Shown here in pieces: positions 15,073 through 22,400 of a stretch of DNA of 64,000 bases; the stretch's first letter is position 1; every line of letters begins with the position of its first letter. Source of the stretch: Dactylosporangium sucinum (GTDB lineage Bacteria; Actinomycetota; Actinomycetes; Mycobacteriales; Micromonosporaceae); NCBI RefSeq assembly GCF_014647515.1, contig NZ_BMPI01000042.1:21272-85271 (forward strand). The letters are read 5' to 3'. Both the position numbers and the translations under genes were made by a program. The notes beneath the pieces were generated by a model. It did not search any database. It was not told the DNA's origin and saw only the letters and a program-made list of their open reading frames with translations.

Positions 15073-15618
15073 ATGAAGATCGACATTCGCACGGATCTCG
15101 TCGGTGAGCAGCTCGAACAGGCGTGGCACCGCTACGACACCGCATTCCGTCATCTCAATGCGCTCACCGTCCAGCGGCACCTGATGTACCGTAGCGAGTT
15201 CGACGACGTCATGACCGACACCCGCGTCGAGAAGTGGCTCGCCTACTCCGACGACGGCGTCCTGCTGGGCCTCGCGACGTACACCAACCAGCTCAGCGCC
15301 TGGCCACTCATCTCCCCCGAGTACTTCGCCCGGCGCTGGCCGGCGCACTACGCGGACAACCGGATCTGGTATTGCGGCTTCGTCGCGGTGCCCGGCCACG
15401 AGCAGGGCGTGTTCACGAAGCTCATCGAGGCGATGTACCGCCACGCCGAGGAGCACGACGGCGTCATCTCCCTCGACATCTGCCGCCACAACATGGAGAC
15501 CTACCGCCTGGACCGCGCGATCGGCGTGTGGCTGCGCCGCATCTCGGGCGGCCGGGTCCGCTGCGAGGCGGCCGACAGCCAGACCTTCATGACCTACGAG
15601 ACCGCCCCGGCGGCATGA
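15073..15618 (+). CDS. GNAT-like acyltransferase or conserved hypothetical protein
   Basis: This 181-residue soluble protein has its start at ATG 15073 supported by GGGAGGG at 15062-15068. The order of predicted elements fits a GNAT fold: helix 10-40, strands LGLATYTNQLSAWPL near 75 and NRIWYCGFVAVPGHEQGVF near 105, then a helix KLIEAMYRHAEEH. The canonical acetyl-CoA loop (Q/RxxGxG/A) is only weakly represented by PGHEQGVFTK. Catalysis is therefore uncertain. The tail overlaps the convergent TetR gene by 25 bases. Confidence 0.55.
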   Translation: MKIDIRTDLVGEQLEQAWHRYDTAFRHLNALTVQRHLMYRSEFDDVMTDTRVEKWLAYSDDGVLLGLATYTNQLSAWPLISPEYFARRWPAHYADNRIWYCGFVAVPGHEQGVFTKLIEAMYRHAEEHDGVISLDICRHNMETYRLDRAIGVWLRRISGGRVRCEAADSQTFMTYETAPAA

Positions 15619-16244
15619 TCCGCTCCATACGCGTGGGCTGACGCGGAGAGCGCGTCGAAGGCCCCGGCCGACGCGCGCCGGGCCCGGCCCGGGTCGCCGC
15701 CGGCGAGGTCGACGACCGTCCGGTGCAGGGCGAGCAGCACGGCGGCCAGGAGATCGGGCATGGGGTCGTCGCCCGCGCCCTCTGCTCGCACGGCGCCGGC
15801 GAGGGCGTCCTGGAGCCGCCGGTACATGCCGCGCTCGGCCGCCTGCAGGCCCCGGCTGGCCGCGATGGCGGCGAAGTAGCGCCGGGTGGCGGCCTCGGCC
15901 CGCGCGTCGAGGAGGAACTCGAGTTCGCCCTCGTGCCACTCCCGGAACGCGGCCACGATCCCGGCGCCGGCCTTGCGTTCGACGATCGCGGCGACGAGCG
16001 ATTGCTCGACGGCGTCCGCACGGTCGAAGAAGAGCTCCTCCTTCGACCGGAAGTAGTTGAACACGGTCCCGACAGCGACGTCGGCCGATGCGGCGATGTC
16101 GGCGACGGTCACCGCCTCGAAGCCTCGGGCCGCGAACAGCTCGGTGGCCGCATCGCTCAACGCCTGGCGCGTCCGCTCCTTCTTGCGCGCCCGCAGCCCC
16201 GGCTCCGCGCGTCCTCGCCCGTCCGCGGGCGCCTGCTCCTGCAT
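15594..16244 (-). CDS. TetR-family transcriptional regulator
   Basis: The protein has 216 residues from ATG 16244; upstream in-frame GTG 16331 would add 29 disordered residues. The HTH is clear: TRQALSDAATELFAARGFEA then VTVADIAASADVAVGTVFNY followed by FRSKEELFF. The C-terminal domain ends in an Ala-rich tail. It is divergent from the metallo-beta-lactamase-fold gene at 16363, the usual arrangement for a repressor of its neighbour. The 118-base gap holds ATGAG and CTCAT arms (near 16320 and 16345) that could be the operator. The ligand is unknown. Confidence 0.85.
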   Translation of the reverse strand: MQEQAPADGRGRAEPGLRARKKERTRQALSDAATELFAARGFEAVTVADIAASADVAVGTVFNYFRSKEELFFDRADAVEQSLVAAIVERKAGAGIVAAFREWHEGELEFLLDARAEAATRRYFAAIAASRGLQAAERGMYRRLQDALAGAVRAEGAGDDPMPDLLAAVLLALHRTVVDLAGGDPGRARRASAGAFDALSASAHAYGADHAAGAVS

Positions 16245-16362
16245 GCCGTCGCGCTCCTGCCGCCCGCCGCCAGCTCTCCCGTGCGCTCGCGCACCCGCCT
16301 CCACACCCCCAGCATAGATGAGGGTGTGCAATTTTGTAGTCGCTCATGTTTAGACTCGGTCC

Positions 16363-17064
16363 ATGACTGACGTGGTGGAACTGACCCTGCTCCGGTTCGG
16401 AACGGTGCGCGGGGTCGGCGTGCCGATCGCCGGGTACCTGCTGCGGCTGCGCGACGGCCGCCGCATCCTGGTCGACACGGGGTGCGCCCGCGAGGCGCTG
16501 ACCGACCCGGAGTCGCACTTCGTCGTGGCCTCGGACGACTACGTCGTCGGCCGGCTCGAGACCCTCGGCCTGACGCCGGCCGACATCGATACGGTGATCG
16601 TGAGCCACTTCGATCCCGACCACGCCGGCGCGAACGACGAGTTCCCGCACGCGGAGTTCGTGGTACAACGGGCGCAGTACGATCATGCCCGGGAGTCGGG
16701 CCTGTTCCGGTACACCTGGATCCGGCAGCATTGGGATGACCCGAGGCTGCGGTATCGCCTGCTCGACGGCGACACCGAGCTCGCGCCGGGCCTGACCCTG
16801 CTGGAGTCCGGCGGCCACGTGCCCGGCCACCAGGCGGTCCTGCTGGAGCTCCTGGAGACGGGCCGGATCCTCCTGGCGGGCGACGCCTGGATGCGCGACA
16901 CCGACCCGGACACCCGGCCGATGAGCCCGTTCGACCTGGACGAGCCGGCGACCCGCCGCTCCCAGCGCCGCCTGGCCGACCTGGCCCGCACCCACGACGT
17001 GACGCTCGTGATCCACAACCACGACACCGCCCAGTGGGCGACCCTCAGGGAGTCCTATCGATGA
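16363..17064 (+). CDS. Metallo-beta-lactamase-fold hydrolase, N-acyl-homoserine-lactonase-like
   Basis: This 233-residue protein has the zinc-binding motif SHFDPDHAGAND (HxDxDH) near residue 85, an ESGGHVPGH His near 150, LLAGDAW Asp near 170 and a C-terminal IHNHD His. Spacing and length resemble the AiiA/AttM lactonase branch, which opens lactone rings and can quench quorum signals, although other lactones or esters are possible substrates. It is divergent from a TetR gene and followed, with an ATGA overlap, by a shortened phosphatase gene. Confidence 0.8.
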   Translation: MTDVVELTLLRFGTVRGVGVPIAGYLLRLRDGRRILVDTGCAREALTDPESHFVVASDDYVVGRLETLGLTPADIDTVIVSHFDPDHAGANDEFPHAEFVVQRAQYDHARESGLFRYTWIRQHWDDPRLRYRLLDGDTELAPGLTLLESGGHVPGHQAVLLELLETGRILLAGDAWMRDTDPDTRPMSPFDLDEPATRRSQRRLADLARTHDVTLVIHNHDTAQWATLRESYR

Positions 17065-17315
17065 TGCGCCCGGCACTGTACACAGTGGACACCGACGGCC
17101 CCGGCCGGCTCAGCACCCACGTCGTCGCGCACTGCCGCATCGGCATCGGCCGCGCCTCGCTGCTCGCGGCGGGCATCCTGGCGCTGACGGGGGTCCCGCC
17201 CGAGCGGGCCTGGCCCCTCATCGAACGCGCGCGCGGCCTCCCGGTCCCGGACACGCCGGAGCAACGCGCCTGGCCGGCCGAGCTTCTGGCCCGCTCGCGG
17301 TTGCGGGCGCCGTGA
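17061..17315 (+). pseudogene. Internally deleted dual-specificity/tyrosine phosphatase
   Basis: The product is only 84 residues. It begins with RPALYTVDTDGPGRLST, the usual N-terminus of a family of about 150-residue actinobacterial phosphatases. It then jumps directly to the P-loop HCRIGIGRAS (C-x5-R), followed by the usual end (LIERARGLPVPDTPEQRAW). The roughly 70-80 residues between these parts, which normally carry the general-acid Asp loop, are absent without loss of frame. It is translated from an ATGA overlap with the lactonase gene. The P-loop survives but activity is doubtful. The deletion is inferred from family layout remembered, not aligned. Confidence 0.6.
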
Positions 17316-17318
17316 AGA

Positions 17319-18290
17319 TCAGGCCGCCGTGCGGAACGTGTTGCGGTACGCCGTCGGGGAGACGCCGAGCGTCTCGCTCATGTGCAGGCGCAGGGACGCG
17401 GCCGTGCCGAAGCCCGCCTCGGCCGCGACGCGATCCACCGGCAGGTCCGTCGTCTCCAGGAGGCGGCGGGCGTGCTCGACGCGCTGGCGGGTGAGCCACT
17501 GGACCGGGGTCAGGCCGACCTCCTCGCGGAAGCGGCGGGAGAACGTTCGCACGCTCGTCCGCGCGTGGGCCGCCAGCTCGGCCAGGCTGATCGGGCGGTC
17601 GAGGCGGCCCAGCGCCCACTGGCGGGTGGCCGACGTCGTCGCGGTGCTCGCCGGGGGGACCGGGCGTTCGATGTACTGCGCCTGCCCGCCCTCCCGCCAC
17701 GGCGGCACGACGCACAGGCGGGCGACCCGGTTCGCGACGGCGCTGCCGTGGTCGCGGCGGACCAGGTGGAGGCAGAGGTCGACGCCCGACGCGACGCCGG
17801 CCGCGGTGAGGACCTCACCGTCGTCGACGAACAGGACGCCGGCGTCGACGACGACGCTCGGGAACGTGCGCTGGAAGTGCTCGGCGTCGTTCCAGTGGGT
17901 CGTCGCGCGGCGGCCGTCGAGCAGGCCGGCCGAGGCGAGCACGTACGACGCCGTGCAGATGGAGACGATCCGCGCGCCCGGCCGCACCCGGCCCAGCGCC
18001 GCCGCGACCTCGTCGGGCAGCCAGTCGCGCGGGCCGGTCGGCGCGCACACGAACGGCGGCAGGACCAGCGTGTCGGCGGTGTCGATCGCCTCCGCGCCGT
18101 GCTCGACGGCCACCGCGAAGTCGGCGCTGGTCGGCACCGGCCGGCCGTCGAGGCTGCAGGTCACGACCTCGTACAGCGGCGTGCCGTCCGGATCGGCGGC
18201 GGTGCCGAAGATGCGGACCGGGATGCTCAGCTCGAACGGGTAGACGCCGTCGAGGGCCAGGACCACCACGCGATGGGGCCGATGCGACAT
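17319..18290 (-). CDS. GlxA-type transcriptional regulator (DJ-1/PfpI domain plus AraC HTH)
   Basis: The protein has 323 residues from ATG 18290. The N-terminal amidotransferase-like domain (5-190) carries VVVLALDGVYPFELSIP, and the nucleophile-elbow region reads SICTASYVLASAGLLDGRRA, with Cys in the typical place. The C-terminal AraC domain (215-320) shows SLAELAAHARTSVRTFSRRF and PVDRVAAEAGFGTAASLRLH. Such proteins regulate nearby oxidoreductase or transport genes. It is divergent from the quinone-reductase-like gene at 18386, the probable target, which is frameshifted. The start M(-6) at 18308 is less likely. Confidence 0.9.
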   Translation of the reverse strand: MSHRPHRVVVLALDGVYPFELSIPVRIFGTAADPDGTPLYEVVTCSLDGRPVPTSADFAVAVEHGAEAIDTADTLVLPPFVCAPTGPRDWLPDEVAAALGRVRPGARIVSICTASYVLASAGLLDGRRATTHWNDAEHFQRTFPSVVVDAGVLFVDDGEVLTAAGVASGVDLCLHLVRRDHGSAVANRVARLCVVPPWREGGQAQYIERPVPPASTATTSATRQWALGRLDRPISLAELAAHARTSVRTFSRRFREEVGLTPVQWLTRQRVEHARRLLETTDLPVDRVAAEAGFGTAASLRLHMSETLGVSPTAYRNTFRTAA

Positions 18291-18385
18291 GGCCAGATCT
18301 TTGCACATCTTGGCGATCCGGCCACTCGAAGGTCGTCACGCCGATCGGCAGGGTTGAGGCACACCAACCCGGAAGGCAATCCACG

Positions 18386-19311
18386 ATGCGCGCAATCGAG
18401 CAGGTCACGTTCGGCGGTCCAGAGGTGCTGCGACTGGTCGAGGTCCCGAAGCCCGAGCCCGGCCCGGGCGAGGTCCTCGTCCGCGTCCACGCCGCCGGCG
18501 TCAACCCGACCGACTACTGGCACCGCGCCACCGGCGGTCTCCTGGGCCGGCCGGTGCGGCTCGGCTGGGACGTCTCCGGCGTCGTCGAGGCGGTGGGCGT
18601 CGGCGTCGCCCTGCACCGGCCCGGCGACGCGGTCTTCGGCATGCCGCGCCTGCCCCAGCCGGCGGGGAGCTACGCGGAGTACCTCACCGCGCCCGCCCGC
18701 CACCTCGCGCCCAAGCCCGCCGCGCTGTCCCACGAGGAGGCGGCCGGCCTGGGCCTCGCCGGCCTCACCGCCTGGCAGGCCCTGGTCGACGTCGCCGACG
18801 TCCGGCCCGGCCGGCGCGTCCTGGTGCATGCCGCGGCCGGTGGCGTGGGTCATCTGGCGGTACAGCTGGCCAAGGCGCAAGGCGCCCACGTCTCGGCACC
18901 GCCCGCGCGGCCGGCCACGACTTCGTCCGCGGGCTGGGCGCCGACGAGGTGCTGGACTACACGACGGCCGACTTCGCCGCCGAGCTGTCGGATGTGGACG
19001 TGGTCGTGGACCCGATCGGCGGCGAGTACGGCCCGCGCTCCCTGCGCACCCTCCGCCCCGGCGGCATCGTGGTCTCCCTCGCCTCACCCGCCGAGGCGGC
19101 CCTGGCCGAGGTGGCCACCGCCGACGGCAAGCGGGCCCGGTTCATGATCGTCGAACCGGACCAGGCGGGCCTGCGGGCACTGAGCGACCTGGTCACCGCC
19201 GGCCGGCTGCGCGTGGCCGTCGACACCGTGCTCCCGCTGGAGGAGGCGGCGAAGGCGCACGAGCTCGGCCAGTCCGGCCGCACCCGCGGCAAGATCGTGC
19301 TGACCGTCTAG
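18386..19311 (+). pseudogene. Frameshifted zinc-free quinone oxidoreductase (MDR family)
   Basis: Frame one runs from ATG 18386 (MRAIEQVTFGGPEVLRLVEV) through the NADPH motif LVHAAAGGVGHLAVQLAKAQ to about 18890. The family sequence then continues one frame over (GHDFVRGLGADEVLDY, DVVVDPIGGEYG) to the TAG at 19309-19311. One base is missing near 18890-18897, within gtctcggcacc. Without the shift the protein would be about 308 residues, the normal length. With it, the cofactor domain is scrambled and stops at 19147. No slippery heptamer is visible, so programmed frameshifting is unlikely. Sequencing error or decay are the alternatives. Confidence 0.85.
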
Positions 19312-19640
19312 ACGGCTTCCTCGACGGCTTCCTCGACGGCTTGCCCGGCCGGCGCCGGCCGGCGGCGCGACAGCCACCGCTCGACGAGGAGCGTGGTGAG
19401 CGGCGGCACGGAGGCGGCGAGCGCCACGGCCGTGCGCACGAACGACCACCGCTCGGCGCGCGCCACCAGGAGCGTCGCCACCAGGTAGGCGACGAACAGC
19501 CCACCGTGCAACCGCCCGAACAGCCACACGCCCGCGTCGGTCACCTCGGCGACGTGCTTGAGGTACATGCCGATGAGGAGACCGGTCCAGGAGACGGCCT
19601 CGGCGAACGCGGTCAGGCGGAACAGGCGGTACAGCTGCAT
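19308..19640 (-). CDS. DUF3817 integral membrane protein
   Basis: The protein has 110 residues and three TM helices at about 5-28, 38-60 and 68-88. The motif FRLTAFAEAVSWTGLLIGMY and a buried KHVAEVTD and GRLHGG pattern are diagnostic of DUF3817 proteins, whose role is unknown. The C-terminal tail QAVEEAVEEAV is encoded by a short GACGGCTTCCTC direct repeat (19312-19342). The stop codon lies in the TCTAGA shared with the end of the convergent reductase pseudogene. Confidence 0.85.
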   Translation of the reverse strand: MQLYRLFRLTAFAEAVSWTGLLIGMYLKHVAEVTDAGVWLFGRLHGGLFVAYLVATLLVARAERWSFVRTAVALAASVPPLTTLLVERWLSRRRPAPAGQAVEEAVEEAV

Positions 19641-19718
19641 GACGACCGAGGATATCCACCCGGCGGGCGGAGCACCGCTCGCCGGGTGGCAGGCGTGGCG
19701 TGAACCACGCTCGGGACC

Positions 19719-20042
19719 TCAGCGGACGACGCGGCAGACCAAGGCGTCCGAGGTGCCGCGGACGGCGCTCATGACCACGTCGGCGGTGAGATACTTGCAG
19801 GCGAGGTACGGGTCGCCCGAGCCGACGTACGACAGCGGGCTCGAACCGGTGTAGCAGCGCAGGCCGGAGCTCTCGTAGAAGCCGATCCAGGCCGACGGGT
19901 ACCGCGAGTGGCAGTAGTCGCCGATGGACAGTGGCCCGAAGGGCACGTCCACGACGGCCGCCTGCGCGGGCGACGCGAACGCGAACGTTCCCGCCAGCGC
20001 CAGCGCGGCGCCGGCGGCGAGGGTCATGAGACGACGAAACAC
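19719..20042 (-). CDS. Small secreted protein of unknown function
   Basis: The protein has 107 residues from GTG 20042, chosen because GGAGG lies eight bases upstream and because the resulting N-terminus is a good Sec signal peptide (FRRLMTLAAGAALALAGTFA, cleavage after ASPAQA). The mature part of about 80 residues has three Cys, two likely paired, and motifs YCHSRYPSAWIGFYESSGLRCY. I do not recognise the family; small Cys-containing exported proteins of this kind are common in actinomycetes. Confidence 0.75.
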   Translation of the reverse strand: MFRRLMTLAAGAALALAGTFAFASPAQAAVVDVPFGPLSIGDYCHSRYPSAWIGFYESSGLRCYTGSSPLSYVGSGDPYLACKYLTADVVMSAVRGTSDALVCRVVR

Positions 20043-20144
20043 GGTGCAACCTCCGCAAAACCTGGGGAAGAAGATCGCGGCGCCACACTCATCATCGGCG
20101 AGGAACGTTTCCACGACAATGGATGTCTTGCCCAGCCATGCGGG

Positions 20145-20939
20145 TCAGCGCTTCTTCCACGGCAGCCACGATCGCCGCGGTGCCCCGTCGATCGACCCGG
20201 TCAGAAACACCGTGCCGCCGACGACGCCGCCGGGGGGCGGCGGCGCGGCGTCCGCATCCGCCGGCAGGCAGACGACGGCCTCGAACCCGACGGTCCGCAC
20301 CCGCGCCGCGACGAACCGCTGCCCGGTGGCCGCGACGGTGCGCACGTCGGCGCTCAGCACGACGCCGTGGAGCCGCGCGTAGGCCTCCGCCGGCCCGTCG
20401 CGGGCGAACTGCCCGTACGAGATGAAGGAGTCCGGGGCCATCCGCGGCGGCCACGGCCAGCCCCGCTCGGCGCAGTGCGCGGGCGCCGGGCCGGGGTCCT
20501 CGTTGCCGGGCGACAGCAGGCTGGCCTCCGACGCGGCGAACTCGGCCGCCGACGCGTGGACGGTCACGTCGACGCCGAGCGCGACGATGCTCGCCCGCCC
20601 GGCCTTCGGCAGGAAGTGCCGCTGCTCGAACTCCGCCGCGATCTTGGTGGCCAAGGTGCCGTCGGAGCCGAGCACGTCGGCGAGCGCCACATCGTCGTTG
20701 GCGGCACGGACCTGGGCCAGCGTCGCGCCCGGCTCGGCGGCGAACGTCGGCAGGAGGTCGACGACCGCGCCGCCCCGGGTCGCCACCGTGAGCCGGGCGC
20801 CGCTCGGGTCCTGCCAGCGGTACACGATGAGCTCACCACGCCGGCCCAGGACCTCGGCCGAGGGGAGCGCCGGCTCGATCAGGTCGTACAGGTCGCGCTG
20901 GTCGAGGGCCAGGCCCACGCATTCGAGGTTCGATGCCAC
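20145..20939 (-). CDS. Conserved hypothetical cytosolic protein
   Basis: This 264-residue protein starts MASNLECVGLALDQRDLYDL and contains GELIVYRWQDPSGARLTVAT near residue 35 and FISYGQFARDGPAEAYARLHG near 175. It is acidic, with no membrane segment or signal peptide. The sequence is coherent throughout, with normal codon bias, and likely belongs to an uncharacterised actinobacterial family. It stands alone; a gap of about 100 bases separates it from the secreted protein downstream. I cannot assign a function. Confidence 0.7.
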   Translation of the reverse strand: MASNLECVGLALDQRDLYDLIEPALPSAEVLGRRGELIVYRWQDPSGARLTVATRGGAVVDLLPTFAAEPGATLAQVRAANDDVALADVLGSDGTLATKIAAEFEQRHFLPKAGRASIVALGVDVTVHASAAEFAASEASLLSPGNEDPGPAPAHCAERGWPWPPRMAPDSFISYGQFARDGPAEAYARLHGVVLSADVRTVAATGQRFVAARVRTVGFEAVVCLPADADAAPPPPGGVVGGTVFLTGSIDGAPRRSWLPWKKR

Positions 20940-21004
20940 GCGCAGACCCTAGAGGCCGGGTCGCGGATCACGCTCGGCATATTCGGCGCGGGCCGGGCGC
21001 GCGC

Positions 21005-21042
21005 TGAGTAGCGGTACTCAAAGCGGTCGGGTAGGCGTACCC
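21005..21042 (+). promoter_or_regulatory. Tandem palindromes, probable dual operator/promoter element
   Basis: TGAGTA-GCGG-TACTCA (21005-21020) is followed by GGGTA-GGCG-TACCC (21029-21042). Both have a 4-base centre and related half-sites (RGGTA/GAGTA), with centres 23 bases apart, about two helical turns. They stand 36 bases before an ATG with a GGAGG site at 21072-21076, suggesting cooperative regulator binding. Confidence 0.6.
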
Positions 21043-21077
21043 ATCCACCCGTCTCGAGCGTTGTGCACGATGGAGGC

Positions 21078-21137
21078 ATGCGAACGACGACAACAGCGTG
21101 GGCCGGTCCGTCGAGGGGGCGGACCGGCCCACGTTGA
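21078..21137 (+). CDS. Mini-ORF or truncated gene start behind the tandem palindromes
   Basis: ATG 21078 has a good GGAGG three bases upstream (21072-21076). It opens a 19-codon frame beginning MRTTTTAWAG that runs into the NlpC/P60 terminator hairpin and stops at 21135. A regulated promoter and ribosome-binding site leading to a 19-residue peptide could be a leader peptide, a small protein, or the start of a gene whose body has been deleted. I cannot choose between these. Confidence 0.3.
   Translation: MRTTTTAWAGPSRGRTGPR
21097..21133 (-). terminator. Hairpin terminator of the NlpC/P60 gene
   Basis: CGTGGGCCGGTCCG (21097-21110) pairs perfectly over 14 bp with 21120-21133 around a 9-base loop. 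On the minus strand it begins 12 bases after the NlpC/P60 stop codon. Confidence 0.8.
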
Positions 21138-21145
21138 AAAACCGT

Positions 21146-22126
21146 CTAGCCTGGTCGGCCGTAGCCGTACAGGGGGTCGACGTCGATCGGGGCGACCTTG
21201 ACGACCGTGCGGCTGTTCGGGGCGTGGATGATCTGGTTGTTGCCGATGTAGATGCCCACGTGGCCCAGGCCGTTGTAGAAGACCAGGTCGCCGGGGGCCA
21301 GTTGACTGCGGCTGATGTGCTTGACCTTGCCCCACTGCTGGGCCGCGTTGTGCGGCAACGTGACGCCCGCCGCCTTCCAGGCCATCATCGTCAGGCCCGA
21401 GCAGTCGAACGTGTTCGGGCCCGCGGTGCCCCAGACGTACTTCTTGCCCAGCTGCGCCCAGGCGTAGGACACCGCCTTGCCCGCCTGGCCGGACACCGCC
21501 GGCGGCGGGCCGGGGTTGGTGGCCGGTGGCGCGGGCTTCTTCTTCGCGGCCTCCTCCGCGTTCACCTTGTCCTGCAGCGCGTCGAGCCGGGCGATGTCCG
21601 CCTCGATCTGCTTGCGCCGCGTCTCCAGCTCGCCCTTCTGGGTCTGCTGGGTGGTGAGCAGCGTGTTCAGCCGCTGCTGCTCGGCGTCGTAGGCCTTCTT
21701 CGCGGCCGTGAACGTGTCGAGCTCGGCCTGCTGGTTGTGCGAGATCTGCCGGAGGGTGCCGAGCTGGTCGACGAAGCCCTCCGACGACCCGGCGCCGAGC
21801 ACCACCGACAGCGTCCGCAGGTGGCTGCCGGTCTTGTACGCCGACACCGCCACCTGCTCGACGTTGACCTGGGCCGCCGCCATCTGCGCCTGCAACGGGC
21901 GCAGCTTGGCGTCGAGGTCGGTCAGCGCCGCCTGGGTCGCGGTGAGGTCGCCGTTGACCTTGTTGTACTCCTCGACGATCAGCTCGACCTTGCGGTTGCC
22001 GTCGTCGATCTGGACCTGGATCTCGGCCGCCGTCGGGTCGGCGTGGGCGGCGCACGCAGGCGCCACGACCGCCGCCACGGTCATCCCGACGAGCAGGGAA
22101 CGCAGGAGCGTTCTTCCGTTGGACAC
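21146..22126 (-). CDS. Secreted NlpC/P60 peptidoglycan endopeptidase
   Basis: The protein has 326 residues from GTG 22126 with AGAAGGAA upstream. A signal peptide ends near ACAAHA (residue 28). Residues 35-200 form a long coiled coil rich in Gln and Lys, a Pro/Ala linker follows, and the C-terminal NlpC/P60 domain (about 215-326) carries FDCSGLT with the nucleophile Cys, GLGHVGIYIG with the catalytic His, and IIHAPNS. This is the RipA-like layout: a D,L-endopeptidase cutting stem peptides during growth and division, kept in check by the coiled coil. A c-di-AMP riboswitch lies just upstream, linking expression to c-di-AMP level, and a hairpin terminator follows. Confidence 0.93.
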   Translation of the reverse strand: MSNGRTLLRSLLVGMTVAAVVAPACAAHADPTAAEIQVQIDDGNRKVELIVEEYNKVNGDLTATQAALTDLDAKLRPLQAQMAAAQVNVEQVAVSAYKTGSHLRTLSVVLGAGSSEGFVDQLGTLRQISHNQQAELDTFTAAKKAYDAEQQRLNTLLTTQQTQKGELETRRKQIEADIARLDALQDKVNAEEAAKKKPAPPATNPGPPPAVSGQAGKAVSYAWAQLGKKYVWGTAGPNTFDCSGLTMMAWKAAGVTLPHNAAQQWGKVKHISRSQLAPGDLVFYNGLGHVGIYIGNNQIIHAPNSRTVVKVAPIDVDPLYGYGRPG

Positions 22127-22141
22127 GGCGGATTCCTTCTT

Positions 22142-22270
22142 CCGGACCGCCTACCGGGTGAGCTGACGGGTTCGGGCGAGAGGAAGGCGCCCTACCGTGG
22201 CAGACACGCCACGGATTCACCCCGCGGGCGATCGCTCGCCCAGGTGGGTCCCCGGCTCGGCCGCCAGCGC
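22142..22270 (-). promoter_or_regulatory. c-di-AMP riboswitch (ydaO/yuaA class) controlling the NlpC/P60 gene
   Basis: Read on the minus strand, the leader contains the conserved blocks in order: GCCGAGCCGGGGACC, GGGGTGAATCC, a variable stem (CCGTGGC/GCCACGG), GTAGGGCG, CCCGAACCCGTCAGC then TCACCCGGTAGGCGG, ending 15-20 bases before the gene. These match the actinobacterial ydaO consensus found before rpf and NlpC/P60 genes. High c-di-AMP is expected to turn the gene off. The exact 5' boundary is approximate. Confidence 0.93.
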
Positions 22271-22275
22271 CCGGG

Positions 22276-22313
22276 GGACGGGCGCCGGACCGCCGACTCG
22301 GCGGCGCCCGTCC
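22276..22313. other. Perfect 12-bp hairpin upstream of the riboswitch
   Basis: GGACGGGCGCCG (22276-22287) pairs with CGGCGCCCGTCC (22302-22313). It lies between the MFS stop and the riboswitch. Nearby, AAACGTAAC (22355-22363, GTTACGTTT on the minus strand) is a candidate promoter or activator element for the riboswitch transcript. The hairpin could alternatively end MFS transcription only if read-through passes the intervening 90 bases. Confidence 0.35.
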
Positions 22314-22400
22314 GGGCCGCCTCGGCGAGGCGGCGACGCCCGGTCGGGCCAGCCAAACGTAACGGGAGCGTCTCAGGGGCGGTACCGCCCTAAGTCGTTC

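Noticed and set aside
18880..18905. Programmed frameshifting in the quinone reductase
   Set aside because: No slippery heptamer, stimulatory hairpin or Shine-Dalgarno-like stimulator is visible; decay or error is simpler.
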